Shown: piece after piece, positions 24,466 through 36,589 of the stretch
How the letters are laid out: the number at the start of each line of letters is the position of its first letter
Numbering within the stretch: the first letter of the stretch is position 1
Assembly: GCA_023333565.1 (NCBI GenBank)
Contig: JAJKFH010001480.1
Span: 2,108,001-2,172,000, forward strand
Length of the DNA stretch: 64,000 bases
Reading direction: 5' to 3'
Origin: Puffinus mauretanicus
Taxonomy: Eukaryota; Chordata; Aves; Procellariiformes; Procellariidae
Notes under the pieces: generated by a model
The model's database searches: none
Seen by the model: only the letters and a program-made list of their open reading frames with translations
Told to the model about the DNA's origin: nothing
Made by a program: the position numbers and the translations under genes

Positions 24466-26282
24466 TTTCCAGCAGACGCAGCTCACCATGGTGGTTTCCT
24501 GGCACCTGCACCCAGTGCAAGCAAAGCCATGGGAACAGGCAGCCTGGGATGGAGGCTGTGTCCAAAACTGACCAAATCTTGTTTTTTCTCTGGCTCCACT
24601 CAGGGATTTGTGTCCAAAGGAATATCATGCAGCTGCAGGGGTAACATCACTGGTGGGGTCAAAGCCCCGAGGAAGCGGCTCTCTCTCCTCTTCCCTCCCG
24701 CAGACCGAGCCTGAGCTGGAGCAGAGGAGAGGGAAACCCACGTGCTGTGCTCACCAGGGGCAGCGTGCACCCAAAGATGAGGCAGGAGTGGTGGGAACGG
24801 GGCTTGCTGTGACTTTTGCCATTGCTGCTGCCCACCTGCAGCACCTGCCTGAACTCTGCCAGGCTGTGGGAGCCCACAGCCTTCCTAAGACACCACGCCG
24901 GGCATCTTGGTAGCTGGCCGCCGGGATAGGTGCCTGTGGTTGTAGGCACCCTTGGTCAAATACGCTACCTGACATATTCAGCATGTTTAGTGTAAAAACT
25001 CATTTCTGTCCCTAATCAGCAGCAAATTTTGCCAATGGCATGCTCAAGTCAAGAGTCTGTCCCCCGCTCTAGGTGCTGAGCGTGGGCTTCATCATGCCTA
25101 TACATCTGTGAGCATATTTTCAAGTGCTTACACACTTAACATGCAATACAGCATCATAAAATGAAAGGAAAACACTCACGCGTTCTGTGAGAGTAGACAG
25201 ACACAGGCATTATCAAATAATCTGGCTGCAGTTATAAATATATAATAATATTTAAATTTACAAATCTGAGTGCTTATATCTAAAAGCCATTATTTACTTT
25301 GTACATAAAAGCGCTTTACGTCATACACACATAATAAAGAAATGGAAAGTCTGAATTGCTCTATAAACATGGGACCTCATCATCTTCTAAGATTTAAGAA
25401 AGAAAAAGTTCATATGGAAAATTTAAACTTGGGCTACCAGGGTGGATTAGAGAGATCTAGTGATACGTATCAGAAAACTGGACTCTTCTTTTTTTAAACA
25501 GTACTCTTTGTATAATGTGTTTTAATTCACGGGAATTAAATTATACTTATCACTGTATTCTTTCAAGTGCAATTCAGAAGCATCTTGTGATAGTTATTCT
25601 CAGTGTGAAAAAATTTCCTCTAGTTTACTGCAAGTTTCGTGTTTCAGAGATACAAATCAAAATGTGACTAATCCATTTCTACACATACTGATTAATACTT
25701 CTGGGCTTCAAGCACCATCAGTTATTTTTTAAATCAATTATTTATAATTTTTATATTTGCCTTAATTCTCATCTCATCTCATCTTCAAAGTGGTTTTTAT
25801 TAAAGTAAATTTTGTAAATGAGCAGTTATTAACAGGAAAGTATCGGCATACACTCATGTAACAGTAAACCAGCTTACTGACACCATGAGGGAAAGAAAGG
25901 CCAGAGAGTATTTCTGTAGAAACTGGTTCCACTGGCACGTTGGTCTTATGTGGATTTCTTCCTCTTGGACACCTCGGCCATTGTGAAATGTACAGGGACA
26001 TCCTGTGCTTGAAACCTTCACCTCTGTCAGGTTTGGTTGCTCTACATTCATGAGGTCTTACAGATAAAGGACTATATTCATCTCAGTGCCTAAAGAAACT
26101 AGATTAAAACTGGGATGAATGGGAAAAAAAGAAAAGAAGCAAATTGTGCTTTATAGCGCTAGTTCATCACTATTTCTGTACATTGCCTCTCCTGTGTTTA
26201 ATAATGACTTATATGACTCATTATGTTTAATGATGGCTTATCCTCTCCCCAGAAGGGTGGTCTTTTAGTTGGAAGTACGTGA
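24466..26282. other. Gene-free intergenic DNA
   Basis: A moderately GC-rich shoulder to about 25.0 kb passes into AT-rich DNA (25.1-25.8 kb). No gene, CpG island or recognised repeat. Short overlapping frames in the GC-rich shoulder look accidental. Confidence 0.6.
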
Positions 26283-26405
26283 CTAGCAAATCAGGACACT
26301 CGGCTTCTGGTTTCAGCTTTGGCATGTTTGTTCCTTGGCTTTGGGAAAATTATGTCATTCCTGCCTACCATGATTTTCACAAATGTCAAACAGGTTAATA
26401 ACCTT
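26283..26405 (+). mobile_element. MIR-like SINE remnant
   Basis: The order 'aatcaggacact', 'cggcttctggtttcagcttt', 'ggctttgggaaaattatgtc', 'ttttcacaaatgtcaaa' and 'ggttaata' follows the MIR consensus (agtcaggagactgggttct, cccagctctg, ccttgggcaagtcactt, cagttt..catctgtaaaa, gggataata). About 120 bp are alignable by eye, long for a MIR fossil in a bird. It is non-functional. Confidence 0.65.
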
Positions 26406-29400
26406 GGGAAGGAGTATGAGTATTCCCCCCGCCTTCCCCGGGTGAGCATCCCAGCTCCTCTGCAGCCAGTCAGTCAGAGGGACACTCCATCCTCCTTACA
26501 AGCAGACTGGGAGCAGGAGCCCATCTTCAGAGCTGCTAATTGCCCTCACCTGTCTCTCCCCGGTGACCCCAGAGGAACTGCAGATCCTTACATAGGCAGC
26601 TGGCTTCAGATGCCCAAGGAGGACAGCATGCACATCCTCCCATGTCCATATCCATGTTTTCACATGTAACTGGGAAGAGGTTTATGCCTTGAGATTAATC
26701 ATAGACACTCGCTTTGACATTTTTCTGATAGATATGCTAATGCAAAGTACTCTTAATATTCTAGCAATCAATTGTAATCACTCTCGTAACCATTTTTTTC
26801 CCTCATCGGTAAATCAGTTTTACATATTTATGGGCCTTAGTGCAAAGATGTGAATAATTGAAGGGCATCTTGAAACAGCTACATAAGAAAAGGTTTTGAT
26901 TTCTATACTACATATTTTTGCATACACTGATATCCATTACTTCTCAAATTGGATGCAATTTTGTACTTGGGTGTATACATTACAGTGTCCAGTCCCTTTA
27001 CAGAACCTTCACTCAGCACTTTGAAAATCCACTGAAACCTTGGATTTTTTACCTCTATAAGTCGACCTTAAACTTTTCCCTTGGCTAGAAAGTCCTGTGT
27101 GTCTCAGCAGCACCCAGTCTTTTTTCATCTCAGATGTGAAGTGAAAGATCCACTGTGTGGCACACTGTTAACCAAGGGAAGAGGAATGGGATATCAGCCC
27201 TTTGGACATGATGAGGAATATTGATCTAGTTATTTCCCTTTTGCAAGCTTTCACGCTCCTTGGTTGCTGGTGGATTGAGCTGGTCTTCAACAAAGTGTAC
27301 GTGCACTTTTGAAACAGGTGAAAAGGGTAGGACAGGAAAAACCGTGGGGACAAGTGAGATAGTACGAATTTCAACTTGTAATTGCTTTGTTTAACCTTTC
27401 GCAGTCCTGCAAGTTGTCCCCCATATTAAAAAACATGATGTATTTCCTCCTATTTATTATTTGCAGTGGGCTACTGAAGAAAAAAACCCAGTGAAGTATG
27501 CCTCTGAGTCAAAACAGTCTCTGCCAGGAATAACAGCAAAGCTCTTGCACCAGTGCCTCGTTAGTTTATGGAAAACAGATCCCTAAGGAAATGGTGGGGT
27601 GTAAATAAATTTAAAACCGTTTAGCCTTGCAAGTAAAGGGGATGCCAGATTTTTAAAACAGTGGTGGCTCAATGATGCCTTAACACTGTGTTGCACGTAT
27701 CATAAATTTCAGCTAGGTTCTCCAGGATGTTTGTAAGTACCATAAAGTGATATTATTATGGATGCACATTTTTAACCTGTAAAGTGCACATGTGCTTTTT
27801 GTCATCTCTAAGTGGTATTTTTACTAGTGGCAACAATCCCTGTTAGATATATTTGATAGAGGCACAAAAGGATCTCTCTGCCTCTTGACACACCATTCCC
27901 ACTCTGTTCTGCCAAACAAACTGCCGTGCTTTGTGTTCATGCAGCATCCACAAACGCCACAGAGGATTAGAGCAGAGCACGCTGGATAAACACCTCTCTG
28001 GATGAACAATGAAGTTCAAACTTCTGGACAAAATCCTACTGCTAATAGAGACTCCCATGTAGATAGCTCATCCAGGTGTCTGAAGATCCCACACCTGGAA
28101 TCAGCCTAGGAACAACATCCAGGTCCTCCATGGATCTTGACAGCTGATCTAGCTTGTGATGGGTTTCCCCATTTGGAAAGCTCCCAGACCTGGATGTCCC
28201 TCTTGGAAAGGGTACCAAGATGTCCTGCAGTGTTTTCAGAAAGACAGGTCCAACTCCAGCCTAGGCAGTGAGACTTATTCTCATATATCCAGGGATCCTT
28301 ACACAATTTGAGCATATAGTCATCTTTCAGCCATCAGCTATCTGAAAATAGATATAAAGGATTAATTAGTCATTCTTTAACCTGGAGCTACATAAAATAT
28401 TGTCTAAAATCAGGTCACAGGCATATGAAATGTTTATATTTGTTTAGGAAAGTTTTTTAACAAAAGATAAGCAAAATTAGTGCCCAGAGGTTTAGATGAG
28501 AAAATGTCCAACGGCATAAAAAGACTAAATATATCACCAGTACCAGATCCTTCGCTGCTTTTATGTCCAGCGGCAAATAAACGTCCTCTGTGGCAAGCCC
28601 CAACCAGGTCAGAGGCAAAAAGGGAGAATACACCTTTGTTATGTTTCAGAACACTGGAAAAAGACATCATGCAGCATCACTTAAATGAGCTACCTAAGGC
28701 CAAAACAAGTCTGTGGTATGCAAGCCTCGCAGGCAATAACCACTCTCGTGTATTCTGGTGAAGCAATAGCCCTGTCTCATGTTATACAATATAGGCAGGA
28801 GGCAGTATCTTATTCAAAGGTGATATTCAGGCACATTTTAAATTCTAAGTCTCAGAATACATGGCAAGTGTATTTCTGTGTCCATTAATAAGATATCCCT
28901 TATTGTTCAAGGTTTCGGTGTAGTGGTTTGACAGCAATAGGCCCTGTTTCTACTTAACACATAGGAGCAAGATTACATTCGTCCTGAGCTGCCAAAAATT
29001 TATGAAGCAAAAATTCTCCAGGGAAAGCCATAGCTTTATATAACATTACTGGATATTTACATTTACAGTGGGACATGGGACTTCTCCATTAGCAGATATG
29101 TGTGAGAAAATATGTGAATCCAGCCATCCTCCTCAGGCCTGTACATCTAGGAAACTTACTGCATATCAGTTATTTCATCTGAAGGCTGCAATAACTGTTT
29201 TTACTGGATCTGGTCTTCATCTAAGCCAGTATCGGCATTGAAAATTTGATTTTACAATATATTTCCCTGTTCTGGAGATGGGAATGGGCTTAATCCCCAC
29301 CACCTCCACCAGGAATAAACTCAATAATAGAGATGTGAATATCTGGAGTAAACAACAATTCAGAGAATCACTCAGACCTCCCATGTTTCTTTTTTGACAT

Positions 29401-32400
29401 ACAAAGATGCTCAGCACCAAGAATTCCCCAAGAGGGAATGTGGAGTTGTAAAAATTTGGCACCTTTGGAAAAGCCACATTTTTTTAGGTGCCAATTTGAG
29501 CAGGACAGTTTGATACTGAAGTTTTTGCTTGTGACCATGGGCAAGTTTCTCCCTGCCTTTGCTTGACAGGATGCAGAGCAGAGAAACAGCATGCTCCAGG
29601 GTAGGGGGTCACGCCATCCCCAGGAAGAACTATGCACGCCACCCCACAGGAGGAACTATCACCTGCAACCCAGGCACGGCAAGGAGGAGGGCTGGGAAAG
29701 CTCTGCCAGATCTGCCAAGATGGGACCTTGTCAGCTCAGAGGCTTACAAATGAGTTTTTGAGATATTGCAGGGAAGATCTTTCTGCAGGAATAGGCACAA
29801 GTGACTCAAGTGTTGCTGAATAAAAAAAAAAAAATAAAAAAGCATTTGGGAATCCTGACATTTGCCCACAGACACAGCTCTGCGGGATAAGTGCTCTTCT
29901 TTTCTCATTAGGATACACTAGTTCGGGCAGACTGTATTAATGAACATGCCCAGCAACCTCTGTGCCTGACTCCAGCCATCCTCAGAGAGGGGCCGAAGAG
30001 CCTGGCTGTGTCTGTGCTGCTCTCTAGAAGAGTGCCCTAAACTCCAAGGCTGGGCGTTGCAACAAAAGTTGTATCTGCTCAACTAAACCAGGCAAGGTGG
30101 AAGGAGAATCCTCCCAGGTCTGTGCGTGTCCTGTAATCCAGTTGTATCTTCTCTGCCCAGCCCATATGCAAGCCTGAGAAGCATCATCACATCCTGGGCT
30201 AAATGTTTCACTAGCGTAAATGCAGTTCTCCAGAGACTGAATATTGTGCCCATTCTCTCTTATTTACTGGTCCTGGTGGAGAGCTGGTTGCCACTGGCAT
30301 AACAAGCACTGCCCTGGAATGCCCCAGGCCCGGAGTCATGCTTCAGGCAGGAGAACATCCCTGCAGAGCCAGCCCAAAGCTGTGAACAGCCCCAAGCACT
30401 CCTCCCATGCAATGCTTTTAGGTGGGCTAGCCGCTGCAGGCATACCTCCAGCACCCTAGCTAACATCTCTGAGGTCTTCAGAGCTCCTCATGGAGAGCGG
30501 GTGCAACTGAAAAGCCCTCTTGGCTCTTCCAGGGCTGTTGGAGGGGACAGCAAGGGTAGGCGCTGCCAGAGAGGTATCAGACACGTTGTACTGCTTCATT
30601 TCCTGATACCCCATCTCTCAGGTCTAGTGAAAAAGGTGCACAGTCTTGTGGGAGATCAATCTACCGCACACGTAGAGGAACAAGCGCACGGCTATGTTAC
30701 CGGCAGGATCCCAGGAGTCTGCTTCACTCTCACTGACAGCTTGTGCACTACTGACTGATCCCACCGACGGTGCCAGGGGCCTCCTGTTACAGCTGAGCGT
30801 GGGCACAAAAGGACACACCTCAACAGCAAGCCATCTATCCTTTCCAATATTCTCAGGTCTTCAAACAGGCTTAAACTGGATTATTCAAGTTTGAAAGGTA
30901 AGAAAAGGTAAGAAAAAAACTTTTTGTCAATTGTCAATTTGTAGCTACAGGCTCAATACAGTACCTGCCACAGTATGATCCAGACATTTAGACTAGAAAA
31001 TTGCTAGAAAACACACTGAAGCAGGCCAGGATTCTTTTAATGAACTTCAGGGTGGTTTTCAATTTGCTTTGTGGGCAACACTCCTTTCCACCAAGGAATA
31101 CAAGTGTGACAGTCTCTGAAGAGGCAGACTTACAGCCATATTAGAATAAAAGTAGAACTAGGAAAGGTCGACCATCAGTTTTCCTTGAAACCTTTTTTTC
31201 TCTGGCTTGAGTCTCCGTGACGATCAGTAGGAAGATTACTGTGCCTTCCCTCTGAAAGTCAGCAAGCAGCCACACTTCGCCAACGAGTGAAAACCTTCCA
31301 GAGCCTGCTGGCAAGGAGTGGGCTGTTAACAAAGCCGCAGAAAGCAGCGAAAGGGCTAGGAAGGGCATTACTCTGATGAAGAGAAGGTTTCTTAACGAGG
31401 GAAATGATACACTGCATGTATCTCAAATGGGGTTTGTTTCCCCAACAGTAAAAGGAGATTTATTTCTGATTCTGCTGAAAGACAACAGCCAAGTCTGATT
31501 CCAAACCCCAGACTCAAGAGCCTGCGATCGCAACTGATCCTTAAAATTGTAAGGAAGACTTAATTCAACTCCACTTCATGTCTAAACAATAGTTTGAACC
31601 TTCATTTAATAGGACTAGAATAGCCTAACATATTCCAAGCCTCAGTGGGTTTCCAGTGACTAAATTGTACAATAAAATTGAATGAAAAGTGTTAAAGAGG
31701 TAGAACTCATGCAGCATTTGTTCCTCTACGTTTGCTTTTCTGTGTAAACTGGATTTAGCTGTAACAACACTATATAAAACACTGGTGCATGTTCAGCAAT
31801 GCCTCTGGAACAAAAAAGGATGATGATAGGAGATCTCGCTACAGCTTCTGCTATTAAGTCTTTGGGAGAGCTGAGAAGAGATTGCTCATTAAGTAAGTGT
31901 TATAAAGCTATTCAGCACTGAGAGACTAGTTCAGAAGTAGAAAGTGAAAGGTCAACTGTTCCCACTAGAGAAGTATCCAACACAGCCAAGCAGTTATTAT
32001 TGCCTATTGTCACAGCGCCTTCCCAGAAACGTGGGAGAGGTCTTGGAGAAGTGACAGAAACTAAAATAACAGTGATTAAACAGGACAGCAGTACATCATG
32101 GAGTCAAGATGACAAGGCAATCCAGAGAGCAGTCCTGTGCCACAGAGAGGGAAGTGTCTAGAAGCTGCTTCCACTATGTCCTTGTGCCATTCACTAGTGA
32201 GCAAACATACGTGGACCGAGGAAGAAAAAGGTCTCTGGGTCTGTGTCAGCTGGTGAAACAGACCACAGAAAAATAAGAGTCATTTTTAATTGCTTCTTGA
32301 AAGTAAGAAAAAAAAGGCACATTTCCTACATTTTCCTCTGTACTTAAAGTATCTAATGTGCTCTACATCAGAGCACGCTGTAAATATTACTGAAAAGCAG

Positions 32401-32624
32401 AATCTAACTCATAAATTATTGGCATTCTGTGCCAGACAGGCTTGTACTAATGTTTAGAGAAGCAGATCACCTGGGAGAAATGTGCTCTACAAGTTGCAGG
32501 AGAAACTAAAGAGACAATTAATGGGCATTGGCTGTGCTGCACATATTGTTCCCATGTTGTTCAGGCCAAAGTTGACCGCCTGCCAATAGATATAGAAGTA
32601 ATTGTCAACAAGATTTACAGTTAC
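26406..32624. other. Gene-free intergenic DNA
   Basis: No gene is recognised. An AATAAA overlapping an A-rich run at 29818-29841 resembles a retroposon tail, but I found no flanking direct repeat. Two copies of GGTAAGAAAA lie close together at about 30897-30915. The remainder has only short frames without domain character. Confidence 0.6.
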
Positions 32625-32698
32625 TTTTTCATTTGCACAGTTAAAGTAGAAAGGTTGAAAGAGTTATGTGATTTGTTGAAGGTCTGTGCTAACAACTG
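32625..32698 (-). mobile_element. Possible MIR/L2 remnant
   Basis: Words such as 'agaaaggttgaaagagttat' and 'gtgatttgttgaaggtctg' followed by 'ctaacaactg' resemble the reverse complement of the MIR/L2 3' region (gaggttaagtgacttgccca, aggtcac). The match is short and imperfect, so the call is tentative. Confidence 0.35.
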
Positions 32699-35155
32699 AT
32701 AGACCATAGCATCCTGCACCAGTGATCGGTAAAGAACACAGAACACAGACTTCACATTTTTCTTGATTCTGGAAGCTATTCTTCATGACAGAAAGCTGAA
32801 GTGCCTTGCTATCGTCAGCAACTGTTTTTTATTTTACACATCCGTCCAAAAAGCCATCCTTCCTGCTGCCAAACTAGGCACCAGGCAAGTTCTAATCCTA
32901 CCAGTGGAGGAAAAAAAGAGTATTTTTTAGCAAGCTGCACTTCAATGTAACGAAATTAAGCATGTGGTGTTTCAGCTTGTGGCAGAACTGCTAGCAGCTC
33001 CTGAGTTGGCCGCTCTCGTATGTGGTCATGGTCGGTGTTATTTAACTAACTGTGTTAGACTGCAGCCTGATGATACGCATCTCCACTCTGCAAAAATATA
33101 AAATGGGAAAGTAAGCACCCTATGAATGTCCAGGAAATCGATAAAAATAATCAGGTAATGGCAGAAGGTTAGAAAGATCTCTGCAGTTTTTAGGAAGCCT
33201 TGTTGCCCATGTTACATGGGTATGACTGTATTTATCATTCAAACACGGAAAATAGAAGATGCAAATTACTTTGAAGGAACAACCTGGTCCAGAAAGCCTG
33301 TGACTTTCTTCCAGGCTGCACAAGGGATCAGCAACAATTCAGGATCAATCTGGAGATCCAGGCAGTCAGTCTGAGATGTATCCAGGAGGTGCTGGATTGA
33401 AGAAGGATTCATAAGGTCTTCTCTTTGGTGGCTTTCTGGGATATCTCTAGAGCCTTGAGTAAATTCCCTCCTGCATTAGTATATGGAAGGCAATGAAATG
33501 CAACCATTCCATCAAGGTCAAAGGACATCCACTACTAGATTACCTTTTGCAAAAATGACTGTACCTCTCTACTGGCTCCTTTGCAGCTCACTCCTGGTCA
33601 GCCCCACAGACTTCTCCTCTCAGCAAATCCTCCCACTGGGGCTCACAGGCAGGACAGAGGCAGTGTCTGTGCTTTCCTTATTCCCAGCTAACACAGCGTC
33701 AAACAGGCTTTGGCTAGTTTGTAGCTGCACCCCGCTGGCTAGCGTTTGCCTTGTGCTCTGACAGTGTAAATTATGACACAAGTGGCTCTTTCAGCCTTTT
33801 CTGAACTGGGTCTCCAGTCCCTGAAGGAGAACACAGTTCGTAAATGTGGCTTTGACACAGTTTGGTGCTATCCACACAGGTTTGTGAAAACATTTCATAA
33901 GCCATCTCAGCTGGAAGTAGGCTTAACTCTGTCCTCTAGCAGAGGTGAAGTCCTTTGTCATGGCTAGTGTAAACAGGGCTTAAGCTCAGCTGAAATTAAT
34001 TGGGCTAATTAAGAGGTAACCCTAGATTTGTAGGATGAATCTATAAGGATTTGTATTCCCATCAGCATGTAAGACTGTGGCAAATGTTACTCGTTAGAGT
34101 AATTGCTGTGTGATTGTCACAGAAATACTGCAGGCCAGAATCAATAGGCTGCAGCCACTCAGCAATGCCAGACTCAGAAAGGATGGAAAATGTGATGTAT
34201 CAAATTAGGGGCAATAAGAGATGATGATGATGAATAAACAAGATAATGGATTTCGAGATATTTGAAGACACTTTTCAGTCTTCCGCCCCCATGGAAAGGA
34301 AATGTGAAAATGCTAATATAACCTCCCACATTATTTTGACTAGCCATGGGGCTAAGGGATCCCAGGGCTGGGATCCCTTGGTTTATAACAAAATAAATCC
34401 TGGACTTCAAGAGGCTTTTCATCATCCTTGCATTTTCTGGTGCACTTCATTAAAATGAGCAACAGAGGAAAGAGGGGTTCAAGCTTCAGGTACAAAAATC
34501 AGTAGAACATAGAACTCCCACATGTTCAGGCTAGAGGAGAGTCAAGTTAACTCTGGACTTTTGGGTCACGCCTGACCAGTTCTTTCTCCAGAAATACCAC
34601 TGGCGTGAGGTCAGAGGGAGAAAAAGTCAGAGGGAGAAAATGTCTACTCCACCACAGAGAAAGCTTTTCCTCTAGCAATGCAAACATCAATTCTTAGTTC
34701 AGATCATCAGTACCGATGCTCCATGGCTCCATCACGTCCATCTTCCAGGGTCTTCCAAGAAGGGTACCACCTAACTTCCCTCTTTAAGAAGGAATTCCTA
34801 GAGATGAGCTTCTTGGAAACCATGAAATGTGTGGACTTCTCAATCAATCAGTCATTTGTATGCTAAATCTGTACAACTTAGAACACATTATCACACATTA
34901 CCCCTACTCACTAATACTTCCTCACCCTTCTACTTTCTTTTTCCACACCACACAGTGGTCGCAGAGACTGACAATAGACAATGTGAGACCTTCAGGCTAG
35001 CACTAACTCAAAGGTGGGTAACACTCTCTAGGAAGGAAGAAATGGTCTCAGAGCAGGGACCCACTATGGCCAAATGCTGGGGAAATAATTTCCGAGAAAA
35101 CTGTCTCCCCTTTTACATAGGAAAAAAAAAAGAAAAGAATGTTAAGAGCTTCAGA
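32699..35155. other. Gene-free intergenic DNA
   Basis: No gene is recognised. Visible local structure: a GAT run at about 34221-34234, a perfect 11-bp inverted repeat with 4-nt loop at 34354-34379, and a short tandem duplication (GTCAGAGGGAGAAAA twice) at about 34611-34641. Confidence 0.6.
34354..34379. repeat. Perfect 11-bp hairpin palindrome
   Basis: AAGGGATCCCA, then GGGC, then TGGGATCCCTT: 11-bp arms pair without mismatch around a 4-nt loop. It is not followed by a T run and is not next to a gene. Probably a chance or repeat-derived palindrome. Confidence 0.85.
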
Positions 35156-35159
35156 AAAC

Positions 35160-35545
35160 ATGACCTATGAGGGAAAAGCTGAAGGAACTGGGTTTGTTTA
35201 GTCTAGAAAAGAGAAGACTGAAGGGGCACATGATAACAGTCTTCCAGTATGAAAAAGGCTGTTGGAGACAGAGATGATGAACTGTTCTCTGTTTCCCCAG
35301 AGGAAAGGATGAAAAATTAATTTGCAGTAAAGAAGATTTCAGAGCGATGCAGGGAAAGAGGGAAAGAGTTATCAGTCTGTGAGGTGATCAGAGTGAGCAG
35401 TGGACCAGAGCTTCAACCTGTTGGGGAAGAAAGTGCAGATCTTTAAGAACAAACTAGACATATGTGTCTATCATGGAATCCTGCTGTGATATGGGGGGTG
35501 GGACACTTTGTGACCCCTTCCAGCCCTATAGCTTTGTGACTGAGC
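35160..35545 (+). mobile_element. Old CR1 LINE 3' region
   Basis: Ordered blocks match the CR1 3' portion: 'cctatgagggaaaagctgaa', 'ggaactgggtttgtttagtc', 'agtcttccagtatgaaaaag', 'agatctttaagaacaaacta' and the terminal 'gaccccttccagccctatag ctttgtgactg'. The last resembles the canonical CR1 end (ccttccaaccc..attctatgattctg). It is diverged by many small changes and 5'-truncated, as most CR1 copies are. It lies directly before the first copy of a 59-bp dispersed repeat. Confidence 0.8.
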
Positions 35546-35606
35546 TCTGATACAGATAAGCCTCACGTTGAAGCCAATGGGTTTGTCTGTCAAATGACTG
35601 AGCGAG

Positions 35607-35665
35607 AACTTCAGGCATTAGCCTGGTAACTTCAAAATCAAAATAGAAGGTTGCAAAGCACAATT
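35607..35665 (+). repeat. 59-bp dispersed repeat, copy 1
   Basis: The block from AACTTCAGGC to AGCACAATT recurs in the same orientation at 36531-36589 with four mismatches (55 of 59 identical). Sequences outside the block do not match convincingly, so this is a short duplicated segment and not a long tandem duplication. Family unknown. Confidence 0.9.
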
Positions 35666-36530
35666 AGATGCCAATTAGAACCAAATTTTTGTTCCTAACC
35701 CTGACTAAATAAGGACTATTCATTAAAGGAAGCAGGAATTGGACATGCTGTATCTTCATGCTTTATCTTCAGAAGATAGACCACTTGCTGGGTGACAATG
35801 CAGAGAGAAGTCTCCCGAGTGTGCCTTGGTGAGAAAATACAATTCCTTGGCAGCAGCAGACCCAAAAAGACTGTGAGGCTGGTTACAATGCTGTAAATCC
35901 AAGGTAATGCAGAAGAAATCAGTAGATTTATAACAGCATAATTGTGATCAGCATAGAAGCCATTGTATTTTCGCTTGGGAAACGGTAGCTAAGCATTCAG
36001 CAAAGGCTCTGTTTTCTCCCCTCGAGTCTCTCACGTGATTCTGTGACACATTGCTGGCTTTTTCCAGGCTCAGACATCACTTTTTTTTTACTCAGAGATT
36101 TCAGTCAAGCTTTAGGATGTCAGGGAAAAGACCACGAGGGTAAACCATGCATCCGGTTTTTCAAGTGTTTTCAGATTTTTATTCTCAAGCCCACTTGCAA
36201 AAATGATGGCTTGCCAAAAAACCTGGCAGCGCCAGCATACCTAGAGCAAGCCTGGAGGACCTGGAAGGGAGGCAAATATGCTGACCATTTGCTTATCTGT
36301 ATTATTCTGCACGTGTTCTTAAGTTATGGCTGCCTCCAGATCTGTTTTAATCTCTCTGCTGAATTAGTCCTATAGAGCATGTCTAATTGGCTGTTGTTTG
36401 AACACTGCATGGACCCTCTCTTTGAAAAGACCCATTTCAACTCATCTGTTAGTGTGTACCATAAAGTATTGCCGTCCTCTTGAACATGCCTGCAACGTGA
36501 ATAATTGGAAGAAGGAGAAACACAAACAAA

Positions 36531-36589
36531 AACTTCAAGCATTTGCCTGGTAACTTCAAAATCAAAATAAAAGGTTGCAAAGCACAATC
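36531..36589 (+). repeat. 59-bp dispersed repeat, copy 2
   Basis: The direct repeat of 35607-35665, starting 924 bp downstream, from AACTTCAAGC to AGCACAATC. The shared core TAACTTCAAAATCAAAATA continues into AAGGTTGCAAAGCACAAT after a single mismatch. It could be a short transposon terminal segment, part of an unrecognised repeat family or a local duplication. Confidence 0.9.

Noticed and set aside
24257..24714. Cys/Val/Arg/Ala-rich repeat proteins of 90-150 codons
   Set aside because: The pattern is produced by the 18-bp CGTG-type minisatellite read in different frames. No flanking coding signal.
29817..29841. AATAAA within an A-rich run as a retrocopy tail
   Set aside because: No flanking direct repeat found, and the signal lies inside the A-rich run itself instead of upstream of it. 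Simple A-rich tract is the more economical reading.
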